Below are positions 46,459 through 56,700 of a stretch of DNA of 64,000 nucleotides, in pieces (the first letter of the stretch is position 1; each line of letters begins with the position of its first letter). Origin of the DNA: Mucilaginibacter sp. OK268. GTDB taxonomy: Bacteria; Bacteroidota; Bacteroidia; Sphingobacteriales; Sphingobacteriaceae. Where the stretch lies: the NCBI RefSeq assembly GCF_900103125.1, contig NZ_FNJV01000003.1, positions 558,001 to 622,000 of the forward strand. The letters run 5' to 3'. The translations under genes and the position numbers were made by a program. The notes under the pieces were generated by a model. It saw only the letters and a list, made by a program, of their open reading frames with translations, had not been told where the DNA came from and did no database searches.

Positions 46459-47652
46459 TTATTTTTTTTCGACCGTTACAATGTTTCCGTTAATCGTAAA
46501 CTTTGCCCCACCAGTCGATTCCAGGATCTTAAATACCCTGGATAAATTACTATCTTTTCTGATCTCTCCAGTAAAATTCAGGGTTGGCTTAGGTCCTTTG
46601 TAAAACACCTCAATGTTATACCATCTGGCAAGTTGAAGCATTACATTATCGATCTCGGTATTATCAAACAGGAACAAGCCATTTTTCCAGGCCAAAATAT
46701 CATCGGTATCCACTGTTTTCACGTTGAACTTATGGCTACCAGGCTCATAAACCGCTTGCTGGCCCGGTACTAATAACTGATTTTCCTGCCCCTGTGAAAT
46801 TTTCACTGAACCTTCTAAAAGCGTTGTTTTAAAAGCAGGCTGATCATTATATGCAGAAATATTAAAATGGGTTCCTAATACCTCCACCGTTTGAGCACCA
46901 AAATGCACCCGGAAAGGCATGTTTTTATTCTTGGCAACTTCAAAATAGGCTTCACCAGATATCGTCACCATTCTTTCTTTACCTGTAAATGCTATGGGAT
47001 AAGTAATGGATGATTCTGCATTGAGCATAACCGTGGTACCATCAGGTAGTTGTAGTTTATATTGCCCTCCACGCGGAGTCGACATGGTATTATAAACAGG
47101 CGCTTCACCAGCAGATACACCTTGTTTATAGGCCAGTTCGCCGTTGGCCAGCTTTACAACAGAGGCATTCCCCTGCTGTGCCAGCGTTCCGTCCTTTGCA
47201 TCATTCAATACAATCTTTGTCCCGTTTGAAAGCGTCAGGATAGCTTTATTGCCACCGGGCTTTACATCATTACGAGATTTAGTTAGGCCAAGCTGTTCCG
47301 AAGAGTTCCGGCTTACATAAACATACAAACCGGCAGATAAACATAAGAATATAGCGATGGCCGCTGCATACCTTACCCATAAAAACCTGTTGCTGGTTAT
47401 GGGCACAACCCTATTCGTAAAACTGTCTGTTGAATTTTCACCCAAAACGGCATTCAATATTTTTTCGCGTTTGCCTTCAGCAAAAGGATCTTGTGCTGCC
47501 GACTTACCCGACATATACATTTCCTCCATTAATGAGGTAACCATAGCCTCAGAACCAGGATCATTGATGAGACGCATCAATTCATCCCGTTCATCCACGG
47601 TTGCTGTTTTATCAAAATATCGACGGAATAAATAGGTTAATCTTTCAGACAT
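46459..47652 (-). CDS. FecR-family anti-sigma factor
   Basis: A 397-residue protein. A short cytoplasmic N-terminus (LTYLFRRYFDKTATVDERDELMRLI) should hold the sigma factor. One membrane span (about 89-112, FLWVRYAAAIAIFLCLSAGLYV) leads to a periplasmic FecR domain (about 190-290, TPRGGQYKLQLPDGTTVMLNAES) and a C-terminal DUF4974/secretin-like domain (about 320-397) that would contact the STN domain of SusC. It lies 68 bases after the ECF sigma gene. Confidence 0.94.
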   Translation of the reverse strand: MSERLTYLFRRYFDKTATVDERDELMRLINDPGSEAMVTSLMEEMYMSGKSAAQDPFAEGKREKILNAVLGENSTDSFTNRVVPITSNRFLWVRYAAAIAIFLCLSAGLYVYVSRNSSEQLGLTKSRNDVKPGGNKAILTLSNGTKIVLNDAKDGTLAQQGNASVVKLANGELAYKQGVSAGEAPVYNTMSTPRGGQYKLQLPDGTTVMLNAESSITYPIAFTGKERMVTISGEAYFEVAKNKNMPFRVHFGAQTVEVLGTHFNISAYNDQPAFKTTLLEGSVKISQGQENQLLVPGQQAVYEPGSHKFNVKTVDTDDILAWKNGLFLFDNTEIDNVMLQLARWYNIEVFYKGPKPTLNFTGEIRKDSNLSRVFKILESTGGAKFTINGNIVTVEKK

Positions 47653-47720
47653 GCTTTTCAGTCTTATATCACTAAAGACCCAAAAGAATTAGAAAAGGGG
47701 TAATGCCTGAAAAAATATTT

Positions 47721-48320
47721 TTAAATAAAAATCAACGGGGTTAATAAAATCAGGAGGATGACATCATTATTTTCCAGACTGATGCTGTTTTTAATGGCCC
47801 GCAGGGCCAATTTCATGTGTTTTTTAACGGTTTCGGCAGAGATATTTAAAACTGTGGCGATCTCCTCATATTTTAAACGTTCGTTACGGCTCAGGAGATA
47901 AACTTTTTGCTGTTGCGGCGGCAATTTATTGATCGCTTTGTCAATCTGGATGCGATAAGACTCTTCCGTACTTACCTGATCCAGTTCATAGATCTCCTCT
48001 TCAAATTGTTTTTCCCAGGCTAACTGCCGTACCCGTTCATTTGCTTTTTTCCGCAGGAAATTGTAGGTCTGATTCCTACTGATGATAAACAGGTAATAAC
48101 TAAAGTTATCTATTTCGGTGAGGCATTCTCTTTTAGTCCAGATCTTTATAAAAACATCCTGTACAATTTCTTCGGCCAATTCAACAGATTCTGTTAGCCT
48201 TACCACATAATCACCCAGCTGCTTATAATAAGCATCAAAAAGTTTTGTAAAAGCACGCTCGTTGCCGCAGGCTACCTGCTTTATCAACTCACTTTCATTG
48301 GATAGGGGTTTTATGGCCAA
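47721..48320 (-). CDS. ECF RNA polymerase sigma factor (Bacteroidota family 1)
   Basis: A 199-residue ECF sigma factor with region 2 (AFTKLFDAYYKQLGDYVVRL, AEEIVQDVFIKIW) and region 4 helix-turn-helix (LPPQQQKVYLLSRNERLKYEEIA, ISAETVKKHMKLALRAI). The C-terminal tail is hydrophobic (VILLILLTPLIFI), as in many sigma factors paired with FecR in this phylum. The start must be TTG: an in-frame stop lies five codons upstream and no Met codon occurs within the first 80 residues. It should direct transcription of the SusC/SusD/GH28/GH89/COG4299 genes. A near-match to the -7 box (one mismatch) lies at about 48371-48378. Confidence 0.92.
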   Translation of the reverse strand: MAIKPLSNESELIKQVACGNERAFTKLFDAYYKQLGDYVVRLTESVELAEEIVQDVFIKIWTKRECLTEIDNFSYYLFIISRNQTYNFLRKKANERVRQLAWEKQFEEEIYELDQVSTEESYRIQIDKAINKLPPQQQKVYLLSRNERLKYEEIATVLNISAETVKKHMKLALRAIKNSISLENNDVILLILLTPLIFI

Positions 48321-48500
48321 CTTTTGCTTCTGTTAATTCCGTTTTAAATTTATGTAAAATTCGCTCCGGTCAAACTAATTTAACATAAAAAAGAAGGTAC
48401 GATTTTTCAGCCTTTTGCACAATGAATCGTAATAGAATTTTATATGATAGTTATTGCCACGGAAAGGCCACAATTATAGAAACACGAAGGAACTGAATGT

Positions 48501-50327
48501 TTATTTACCTTTTATTAATTTAAGCGCTTCCTTTAAATTTCCGGGAGTAGCTGTTAAATTTTCCCAGGGATCCTGTATTTTCTTTACCCTTTCGGGCATG
48601 TTATAAATTGTATAATCAGATAGTTTAAGCTGATTATTCACTTCATGCCAATGTAAAGGAGCCGAGACCGTCGCTCCCGGCTTTGGTCTGACTGAATAAG
48701 GACAGGCCACTGTTTGCCCACGCCTGTTTTGTAAAAAATCAATATAGATCTTATTTTTTCTTTTTGCCGGGCTTCTTTCTACACTGGTTGTGCCTGGCAG
48801 CTCCTGATGGATCAGGTTGGCGGTATACTCGGCAAACATTTTAACAAAATCGTAATCATATTTTGCGCCGAGGTAGCAATAAATATGCAAGCCTTTTGAA
48901 CCTGATGTTTTAATAAAAACATCAAGGTGCATGCGGTCAAAGATCTCTTTTGTTTTTAATGCCGCCTCTACCGCCTCGGTAAACGGTACATCATGAGGGT
49001 CAAGATCGATCACTACAAACTCCGGATTATCGGGTTTCTTATAGGAGCTTAGCCATGGATTAATTTCAATACAGCCCAGGTTTACCATATACAGTAAAGT
49101 CGCGGCATCTTTCCCGATGATGTAGTTGATATCTTTATCATTACTTTCCGAGTGCAGGGGCTCTGTTTTTATCCAGGCAGGTAAATGTGTGATATCAACA
49201 TCCTTCTGAAAAAACCCACCGTCTTCGATGCCATTAGGTTGGCGGCGCATGGAGATAGGCTTATCTTTTAAATAAGGTACAATCCAATCCGCCATATGCC
49301 GATAATAGCTAATTAATTCGCCTTTGGTTATCCCCTCCTGCTTCCAGAAAACTTTATTCAGGTGAGTTACTTTCAACTTTGTACGACCAAATTCAATAGT
49401 TTCTTCATCGGCCATTTGTTTCTCAGGTGTTTCCATAATTACGCTCTCCGTGTCTTTATCTATTCGCAATCCTTTAAAAACGGGCTGTCTTAAATGACCA
49501 TCCGCCGTCCACTCCGCATACCAGACCTCACAAACCAGTTCGGGCCGCAGCCAGGTTACTTTAGTGGCTTGATGGGGCTTTTCTTTGAAGGGCTTTTTAT
49601 CTGTTTCTAACAGGTGCAATTTTTCATACAATTCTTTTAAGCTGGTTTCATTAAAGCCTGTTCCGCAATTACCAATGTACCGGATACTTTCGCCTTCATG
49701 AATACCTAATACCAGAGCCCCGAAATATTTTCTTGATCCGCCGGGTGCCGTATAACCACAAATAATAGCCTCCTGCGAGTTTCGTAATTTAAATTTCAAC
49801 CACCTGTCTGATCGCTTTCCGCTGTGGTAAGTACTTTCTTCATCTTTACCGATAATCCCCTCCCATCCTAAGGACTGTGCTTTTTTAAACAGATCAATCC
49901 CGTTGCTCTCGATATGCGCATTGTAAATGATAGTCGCGCTATTCAATGGTTCTATCAATGCTTGCAATAATTTTTTGCGTTTCACTAATACCAGGTTGCG
50001 CAAATCGTGTCCTTTAAGGTTCAGCAGATCAAAAACATAATATTTAAGGATCAAATTAGCATTGTCATCTTCATAATGCTGAATATCCTGGAAACGGCTT
50101 TTACCACTTTTATCCTCAATGACTAACTCCCCATCCAATACGGCATCCTGCTCAATCTGTTTTAGCTCATCTATTATTTTATCATACTTCTTACTAAAAT
50201 CTATCCCATTACGCGAGATCAGTTTCGCATCTTTACCAGTATATCCAATGGCGCGATAGCCATCCAGTTTGCGCTCATATACCCAGCCTTTGTTGTCAAA
50301 AACCTTGGTTTCCAACTTAGCCATCAT
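48501..50327 (-). CDS. ligD: LigD, ligase and polymerase domains (downstream part of a split gene)
   Basis: 608 residues from the ATG, but the frame stays open upstream through the A10 tract. The ATP-dependent ligase domain has the nucleophile motif ERKLDGYRA (Lys20 here). The polymerase/primase domain (about 310-600) includes VIDLDPHDVPF and THLPAWIKTE. Bacterial LigD proteins seal and fill double-strand breaks with Ku. Read in this frame, the codons before ATG give AEKAYTPMMAKL, the usual LigD ligase-domain start (Y-x-P-M), which shows that the annotated start is internal to an ancestral fused protein. Independent translation from the ATG remains possible because the catalytic Lys is retained, though no good ribosome-binding site precedes it. 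Confidence 0.93.
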   Translation of the reverse strand: MMAKLETKVFDNKGWVYERKLDGYRAIGYTGKDAKLISRNGIDFSKKYDKIIDELKQIEQDAVLDGELVIEDKSGKSRFQDIQHYEDDNANLILKYYVFDLLNLKGHDLRNLVLVKRKKLLQALIEPLNSATIIYNAHIESNGIDLFKKAQSLGWEGIIGKDEESTYHSGKRSDRWLKFKLRNSQEAIICGYTAPGGSRKYFGALVLGIHEGESIRYIGNCGTGFNETSLKELYEKLHLLETDKKPFKEKPHQATKVTWLRPELVCEVWYAEWTADGHLRQPVFKGLRIDKDTESVIMETPEKQMADEETIEFGRTKLKVTHLNKVFWKQEGITKGELISYYRHMADWIVPYLKDKPISMRRQPNGIEDGGFFQKDVDITHLPAWIKTEPLHSESNDKDINYIIGKDAATLLYMVNLGCIEINPWLSSYKKPDNPEFVVIDLDPHDVPFTEAVEAALKTKEIFDRMHLDVFIKTSGSKGLHIYCYLGAKYDYDFVKMFAEYTANLIHQELPGTTSVERSPAKRKNKIYIDFLQNRRGQTVACPYSVRPKPGATVSAPLHWHEVNNQLKLSDYTIYNMPERVKKIQDPWENLTATPGNLKEALKLIKGK

Positions 50328-50347
50328 GGGTGTATAAGCTTTTTCAG

Positions 50348-50986
50348 CTATACTTTTTTCAGACCCGGGCTTTTTTTTTTGAGCTCTTTTTCTTTTAGAT
50401 CTGGTAATGAGGTTGCTTCCCCGTTTTTGTTATTCCGCATTTTTTTAATGTCGGCAGGCACCAGATCCTCACTGCTGTATTTTCTTTTTACAGCAAAATC
50501 ATCCGAATGCTTGATCAGCAGCCATGCATTATTTTCGGCATTATGCAATTTCACCAGGGCAAATTCACCTTTTAGCTTTTCTCCGTTTAATTTAAATTTC
50601 AGGTTACCGCTTTTTAAACCGGCTCTTAATGTTTTCACATCATCTACCCGCGATTCAGCAAGTGATTCATAAGTACCATGATCCCAGATCAATACAACCC
50701 CGGCCCCATAATTACCATTAGGAATGATACCTTCGAAAAATTGATAATCAATGGGATGATCTTCTACCATCATGGCCAGGCGTTTGTCGCCAGGGTTCAT
50801 CGAAGGGCCTTTAGGCACTGCCCAGCTTTTTAAAGTGCCATCCAACTCCAATCTGAAATCATAATGCAGATTGGTGGCATGATGCCGCTGCACTACAAAA
50901 GATAGCGTTTTACCAGTGCTTTTGCCGGTTTTAGGTTCAGAAGTTTGTTTAAAATCGCGCTTTTTGATATAATCCGTTAAGCCCAT
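50348..50986 (-). CDS. ligD: LigD, 3'-phosphoesterase domain (upstream part of a split gene)
   Basis: 212 residues. VVQRHHATNLHYDFRLELDG, SWAVPKGPSMNPGDKRLAM and FFEGIIPNGNYGAGVV are the signature blocks of the LigD phosphoesterase domain, which trims 3' ends before ligation. The frame ends KELKKKSPGLKKV and stops 22 codons-equivalent short of the ligase domain. A single -1 slip on the A10 tract (50371-50380) gives KKKKPGSEKSIAEKAYTPMM and joins it to the ligase-polymerase frame. The joined product would be about 828 residues, the normal size of a phosphoesterase-ligase-polymerase LigD. It starts one base after the Ku stop. Confidence 0.92.
   Translation of the reverse strand: MGLTDYIKKRDFKQTSEPKTGKSTGKTLSFVVQRHHATNLHYDFRLELDGTLKSWAVPKGPSMNPGDKRLAMMVEDHPIDYQFFEGIIPNGNYGAGVVLIWDHGTYESLAESRVDDVKTLRAGLKSGNLKFKLNGEKLKGEFALVKLHNAENNAWLLIKHSDDFAVKRKYSSEDLVPADIKKMRNNKNGEATSLPDLKEKELKKKSPGLKKV
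50371..50380 (-). other. A10 slippery tract joining the two LigD frames
   Basis: On the minus strand ten A lie between GAGCTC and GCCCGGG. Upstream codons AAA AAA AAA belong to the phosphoesterase frame; moving back one base gives AAG CCC GGG and the ligase frame, with no stop on either side. The tract fits A_AAA_AAA slippery sites and transcriptional slippage sites, but it is also where sequencing or natural indels most often occur. Confidence 0.85.
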
Positions 50987-50987
50987 T

Positions 50988-51758
50988 TTATGCTCCTTTC
51001 TTGCTCTGTAAACTTTCCATCAATTGTTCATACAGATCATCGCTCGTGGTTTTATGTGGTTTCAGCTTTTTGATGGTTGGTCGTTTTCCTTTTGCTTTGG
51101 CTTTAATAATGCTTAGCAGCTCATTACTATACTCATCTTTAAACTTCGAGATATCAAAATGCTCGGTATATTGTTTGATCAGTGCCAAACCAACATCCAA
51201 TTCCTTTTTGGTGATCCCAACATTGTCGGCAATATTTAATTCATCTGTAGGCCTGATTTCCTGCGCAAAACGAATACGAGTTACTACCAGCACATTGTCT
51301 GACGGGTGAACGATACACAAACTTTCGGTATTGCGTAATACAAAACGAGCCAAACCAACTTTTCCGGATTTCACCATAGCCTTTAATAAAAGTACATAAG
51401 CTTTGTTAGTAGGAATATCAGGTTCGATGTAATAGGATGTTTCATAATACATGAGATCGATATCAGCGATGTCGACAAAATTCTCGATCTCGATCACTTT
51501 GCTTTTTTCGGGGGCCGCATCTGCAAAGTCGCCATCTTCAACTATTACATATTCGTCCTTAAGCTTATAACCTTTAACGATCTTGTCATACGGCACTTCT
51601 TTATGCGTTTGTTCGTTAACCCGTTGGTAACGTATCCGGGAATGATCCCTGCCATCCAGCATATCCAAATCAAGAGAACTTGTTTGCACAGCCGAATACA
51701 ACTTAATTGGGATGCTAACCAGTCCAAACCCAATCGATCCTCTCCATATTGCTCTCAT
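50988..51758 (-). CDS. ku: Ku protein (non-homologous end joining)
   Basis: The start is set at MRAIWRGSIGFGLVSIPIKLY, the typical first residues of bacterial Ku; the 26 codons upstream are unlike the family. The 256-residue protein has the Ku core barrel (ERVNEQTHKEV-like YQRVNEQTHKEVPYDKIVKG, YYIEPD, YVLLLKAMVKSGKVGLARFV) and a short basic C-terminus. It forms a homodimer that holds broken DNA ends and recruits LigD. The one-base gap to the phosphoesterase gene indicates a single operon. Confidence 0.96.
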   Translation of the reverse strand: MRAIWRGSIGFGLVSIPIKLYSAVQTSSLDLDMLDGRDHSRIRYQRVNEQTHKEVPYDKIVKGYKLKDEYVIVEDGDFADAAPEKSKVIEIENFVDIADIDLMYYETSYYIEPDIPTNKAYVLLLKAMVKSGKVGLARFVLRNTESLCIVHPSDNVLVVTRIRFAQEIRPTDELNIADNVGITKKELDVGLALIKQYTEHFDISKFKDEYSNELLSIIKAKAKGKRPTIKKLKPHKTTSDDLYEQLMESLQSKKGA

Positions 51759-51903
51759 ACTAAAATATTTAAGAATACTTATAGTATAACCCAATAGGCC
51801 TGGCCTGGTTTGCTTTAAAATAAAATCATTCAACAAAAGAAGCTGTGCTATAAATCAAATTGCCCCCCTTGGTGTTGATTTAGCCGATACTATTTATACA
51901 AAA

Positions 51904-52008
51904 CTGGGTTTACATGTTTTTTGAAAAAAAATAAACAATTAACTGATTATCAATTACATAAATCAATATTAACCATAAATTGTGTAAACCATGTAAACCC
52001 ACTTTTTG
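51904..52008. repeat. Dispersed intergenic repeat, copy 2 (TGTAAACC-type arms)
   Basis: Perfect 12-bp arms TGGGTTTACATG (51905-51916) and CATGTAAACCCA (51990-52001) flank an AT-rich core with CTGATTATCAATTA. The right end, GTGTAAACCATGTAAACCCA plus CTTTTT, is identical to copy 1 at 24648-24673. The two copies use different halves of the right end for pairing. Confidence 0.7.
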
Positions 52009-52112
52009 TTAATGGAGCCAATCCAAGACTACACATCGCTTAAGTATCTGAATAAATCAAAAAAAGAGGCTGATCATGATTTATGATACAGCCTCTTTAC
52101 TATAGAAAACAG

Positions 52113-52140
52113 TAAAAAAGAGGCGCCCACTATGGTGAGC
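52113..52140 (-). terminator. Rho-independent terminator of the third SusD gene
   Basis: On the minus strand GCTCAC CATA GTGGGC forms a six-bp stem, followed by GCCTCTTTTTTAC. A second, stronger hairpin lies about 25 bases beyond. Confidence 0.7.
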
Positions 52141-52162
52141 AACCCCTTAATCAACTATTGTA

Positions 52163-53758
52163 TTACTTTACATCCCAGAATATTTTTGCATTACGCTTAT
52201 CCTTAGCCTGTACATCACTGTAGTGGCTGTTAAAGCCGGTTTCGATACTTGGATATACCAACCTTGTTGGCGGGGTGGTATAATTGGCCAATTTACCTGC
52301 GCTTGGGAAATTTAGTACAGGATATTTAGTTCTCCTGTATTCGCTCCAGGCCTGTGTACCTTGCATAAATCCAAAATGAGCCCATTTTTGAATCCATATT
52401 TTCGCCAGCTTATCTGTTTGCGAACCTGTATAAGCAACGGTAGCAGAGGCAAGGAAAGTTGGAATATCAGCAGCGTTCAACGTTGGTTTAACACCTGTAC
52501 CTAAACTATTCAGATAAAAATAAAAGTAAACTGACTGACCAACCGCTGTTTCATAAGCAGCTTTAGCATCGCCACCACCCCAACGCTCAAAAGCCTCGGC
52601 TTTCAGGAAATTAACCTCGGGCGCGGTAATTACAATACCCGGAAGTTTATTATTCGTTAAGAAAGTAGTTGAATCAACCACTGAGTATTTAAGAGCCTCT
52701 GACGATGCCTGATCACTCGTGAATGTTACTGGCATCGCTCTGTAAACAGGGTTACCTGGATTACCGGTCGCCAGTGCGTTGCTGCCTTTGTCAAATAACA
52801 CCGGGATCCTTGGGTCATTAGCCGGCAACATTACTGTATTTAACAGATAGTCAGGCGCGTAATTACTACCACCTTCGGTAAGAGCGCTTTGTAACGAGCC
52901 GGTATAAGTAGTTAATGGCACCAATAAAGCATCGGTAGTTGCAGGATTATATGCAGCCACATTTCCGCCATCCATCAATGGGTATGATGTTGGATCGGCC
53001 AGCATTTTGGTAACTTCGGTTTTTGATCCCGCTTCGTCATAAAAAGACATACGCATCAGCAGGCGCAAACGGATAGAGTTGGCATAACGTCTCCATTTAT
53101 CTACACTACCACCTAATAAAATATCCTGAGTGGTAAATGCCTTACTTGCCTGACCCGATAAAGTAGCCGTTTTAAAGTAAGTAGAAGCAGCATCTAAACC
53201 GGCAATAAAACTTTTGTAAAGTGCTATCTGGTCGTCAAATTTAGGGTTCTTAACCGTAGCGCTGGTTTCCAAACTACCGGCCTCACTAAATGGAATATCG
53301 CCCCAGCAATCAACCATTTGCGATGCCTGATCATATAAAGTTACCCGGGCAGCATTCATGATCACATCATTGTTTGCCTTATCCGTAGCCGACATTTGGT
53401 TATAAGTAACTTCCATGGTGCGGTATAGGGCCATCACACCATTGGCAGAACCATTCGGGTGATAAAAATCCTCCCAACGGCCACCCATATAGCCGTCATT
53501 TGGCTGATATACCGTATTGGTATTAGGCAGGAAAGATGTTTGTGAAAAATCTGCCGTTGCGGTTAATATAAACGTTCTGTAATGCCAGTATTCCGCTCTT
53601 ACCCTGGTATTGTTCAACATGCCTGTAAACATATATGGAATAGTTACTACAGCTGTTTTTTCAGGGTTATTAAATTTTTCGTCGATGCTTTTTTTGCAGC
53701 TTCCTAATGATAAAGCCAGCAAAAACGCGTATCCTATATTTTTAAAATTCTTTTTCAT
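52163..53758 (-). CDS. SusD-like outer-membrane lipoprotein of the fucoside locus
   Basis: A 531-residue lipoprotein with lipobox LGSC (Cys about residue 22) followed by KKSIDEKFNNPEKT. It belongs to the SusD-like branch without a strong RagB C-terminal block; WVDCWGDIPFSEAG-like VDCWGDIPFSEAG and LRLLMRMSFYDEAG are typical of that branch. It lies 18 bases after the SusC gene and forms the surface glycan-binding lid of that transporter. The nearby fucosidase suggests a fucosylated ligand. Confidence 0.9.
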   Translation of the reverse strand: MKKNFKNIGYAFLLALSLGSCKKSIDEKFNNPEKTAVVTIPYMFTGMLNNTRVRAEYWHYRTFILTATADFSQTSFLPNTNTVYQPNDGYMGGRWEDFYHPNGSANGVMALYRTMEVTYNQMSATDKANNDVIMNAARVTLYDQASQMVDCWGDIPFSEAGSLETSATVKNPKFDDQIALYKSFIAGLDAASTYFKTATLSGQASKAFTTQDILLGGSVDKWRRYANSIRLRLLMRMSFYDEAGSKTEVTKMLADPTSYPLMDGGNVAAYNPATTDALLVPLTTYTGSLQSALTEGGSNYAPDYLLNTVMLPANDPRIPVLFDKGSNALATGNPGNPVYRAMPVTFTSDQASSEALKYSVVDSTTFLTNNKLPGIVITAPEVNFLKAEAFERWGGGDAKAAYETAVGQSVYFYFYLNSLGTGVKPTLNAADIPTFLASATVAYTGSQTDKLAKIWIQKWAHFGFMQGTQAWSEYRRTKYPVLNFPSAGKLANYTTPPTRLVYPSIETGFNSHYSDVQAKDKRNAKIFWDVK

Positions 53759-53776
53759 AATTAATGACTTGTGCTA

Positions 53777-56700
53777 TTAAAAATTCGCGTTTAGTGAAAA
53801 TCCAAAACTCCTGGTAGCCGGTGACGAACCTTCGTCAACACCTTGTCTGTACCATTTGTCGCCAATCGGGGCTTCCGGATCCAGGTTTTTAAGTGTGCGG
53901 TAGATGTACAGTAAGTTTCTGCCTACTAAGGAGAACCTTAAGTTATTTACATGCAATGCTTTGCTTACACTGGCAGGCAATTTATACCCGAACACAACTT
54001 CGCGCAATTTGATGTAGTTGTTTTTAAATACCGCGTTTTCATTCACTGAGTTCTCGCCCCAGTCGTAAGTATTTAAGTAATAGGTAGCAGCATCAACAAT
54101 AGTGCTGTTTGCTTGTCCGTTGTCATTTACACCTTGTAGTATTACACCATCATGGTATGTTTTGCTACCGCTTGGTGCAGCTCCTAAGTGTTTGCCGCCA
54201 CTACCATCAATATAATAAGCTAAACCACCGTGTGATTCATCACGATATTGTAAAGTGCTTTCGTACATACCGGCAGCAGTACCATATTTTAATGGATTTG
54301 ATACCATTTTACCACCAAAGCGGTAATCAACTAATACATCAAGTGAAAAACCCTTGTAGTTGAAAGTATTGGCAATACCACCTGCAATTTTAGGTTGTAT
54401 ATTACCTACGTTTACATATTTTGATTTATCAATAGTATATAAACCATCGCTGTTCACAATCTTATTGCCATTAGCATCTTTTGCTATTGGGTAAACTAAT
54501 ATGTTACCAATAGGCTGGTTTGGCTGGGCTACTACCAATAACGCAGACTGGTCGCCAGTGTAGAATGTCAGCCTGTCAAAACCAGGGGCCAGGTTATTTA
54601 CCTTAGAATGGTTAATCGCAAAGTTTAAACGGGCATCCCAGCTGAATTTACCGGTGATCGGTTTACCGCTGAAACCAACTTCTAAACCATCACTGTGCAA
54701 AGTAGCAGCATTGGCCAGTAAGCTCGAAGCTCCGGTTGTAGGTGCCACGTTCAATGCCATAATTACGTTTTTAACCTGGTTAGTATAGTAAGTGAAATCC
54801 AAACCTAAGCGGTCTTTCAGGAAACGTGCCTCCAAACCATACTCCTGCTCATATTTCATTTCAGGTTTCAGCTGCAGGTTACCATAAGTAGCATCATAGG
54901 TAAGCTGTGTAACAGAGCCGTTTTGTGTTTGTAATGACGATTGGTTGTACAACACGTTCGGAATATACCTTGGCGCTTTATTTCCAACCACACCATATGA
55001 AGCCCTCAATTTTCCGTAGCTGATAAATTCAGGCATTTTAAACGCGTCTGTAAATACAAAACCTCCATTTACCGATGGATAGAAATAAGTGTTGTTTTGT
55101 GTAGGAAGCGTTGAAGCTGATTCATTACGCGCTGTACCTTCTAAGAAAAGGTAATTTTTATAGTTAAAGTTCAATATTCCAAATACAGCCTGGCTTTTCT
55201 GATAACCCCTGGTAGCGCTTGTATTTGGCACCCCGTAAGAGTTTGAGATAGAAAAGAAGTTTTCGGTTACTAAACCGCCATTGGTACCTGACGACTGATC
55301 ACGATAGGTTTCGCTACGTGAAGTATAGCCACCACTAACAGACATATTAAGGTCTTTAGTCAATTTTGGTGAATAGGTTAACAATAAATCGCCGTAAGTG
55401 GTAGAATATTGCCCTTTGCTAACACCGTAATAGCCAGTACTTGATGAACCGTTAAAAGCTGCAGGGTACTCATTATATTGTTGTGATTCGGTGTTACGAC
55501 CGGTATAATCACTACCGATACGACCTCTGAATTTTATGTTTTTAAACACATCCCAATTTAAAGTAGCACTAGTGATCAACCTGTTTTCGGTTTCATCCTC
55601 GCTGTTCTTTAATTGTGTCCAGAAAAAGTCCATAATATCAGCACCGCTCATATTGTATTTAAAAGCCTCAGCTGGGTTTCTGGACGCATTAGCCAGCGTT
55701 ACATATTTGTAACCATCTGATGTCTGGTAGTTATCCAACAATACATCCGCTTTTTCTGAACGGTTTAAGAAGCCACCAAAGTTGGCTAAAACACGACCTA
55801 ACTGGTATGGACGATTGTGGGTTAATGTATTAACATAACTCGCAACGATGTCTGTGCTTATTTTGTCGCTTAACTTAACTGTAGTGTTTAAGTTAAAGGA
55901 ATTTTTTTGTTGTTTTTGACCGCGTTGTATACCGGTATAATCCAAACGGGTTGCCGACAAACGGTAGTTAACCTTATCTGTTTGATTGGAGATAGCGATA
56001 TTGGCGTTTGAGCTATAGCCTGTTTGAAACAGATCTTTGTAGTTATTAGGCTGTGGGGTATAATCCCTGATCTGGCCATCCCACCATCTGATCTTCTGAC
56101 CTTCCATTTTAGGGCCGAATTGTGCATAAGAGCTAAAACGCGGTCTGTACCCTGATGGTGAATTTGGATCAGCTAACCAGCCATCTTCGGTAAAACCACC
56201 GGCGAGGTTGGTTGCACGGTCATACCCAGGGCCATAAACATTTTGAAAGTTTGGTGTAAAAGCAACTTGTTCAGCAGTACCTACATAGTTGAAATCAACA
56301 CCAAGCCCTCTTGATTTGGAACCTTTTTTGGTAGTGATAACGATAGCGCCACTCATGGCGTCTGAGCCATATAGCGCTGTCGCGCTCGCGCCCTTTAATA
56401 CGGTAAGGCTTTCAATATCCTGTGGGTTGATGTCCAGGATACCATTACCCCTGATACGCTGATCAGACCAATACCCATCGTTATTTGAACCACCGGCACC
56501 AGCTTCGCTATTGTTACGGATAATAACACCATCCACAACGTACAGTGGCTGGGTGTTGTAATTAAGCGAGTTGATACCACGGATCTGCACGTTAACCGCG
56601 CTGCTTGAACCACCCGGAGCTGTAGTGATCTTAACACCAGGAGCTTTACCATATAATGCCGAAGCAAAATTGGTATTACCAGCCTCTGTTAGTTGCTTGG

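Larger units (their letters stand above)
51759..52162. other. Intergenic region between ku and the third SusD gene
   Basis: The 404 bases contain the second copy of the TGTAAACC-type repeat (51904-52008), a hairpin with AAAGAGGCTG / CAGCCTCTTT arms (about 52064-52098) and the SusD terminator. No obvious -7 box for ku was seen and no coding region is supported. Confidence 0.6.
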
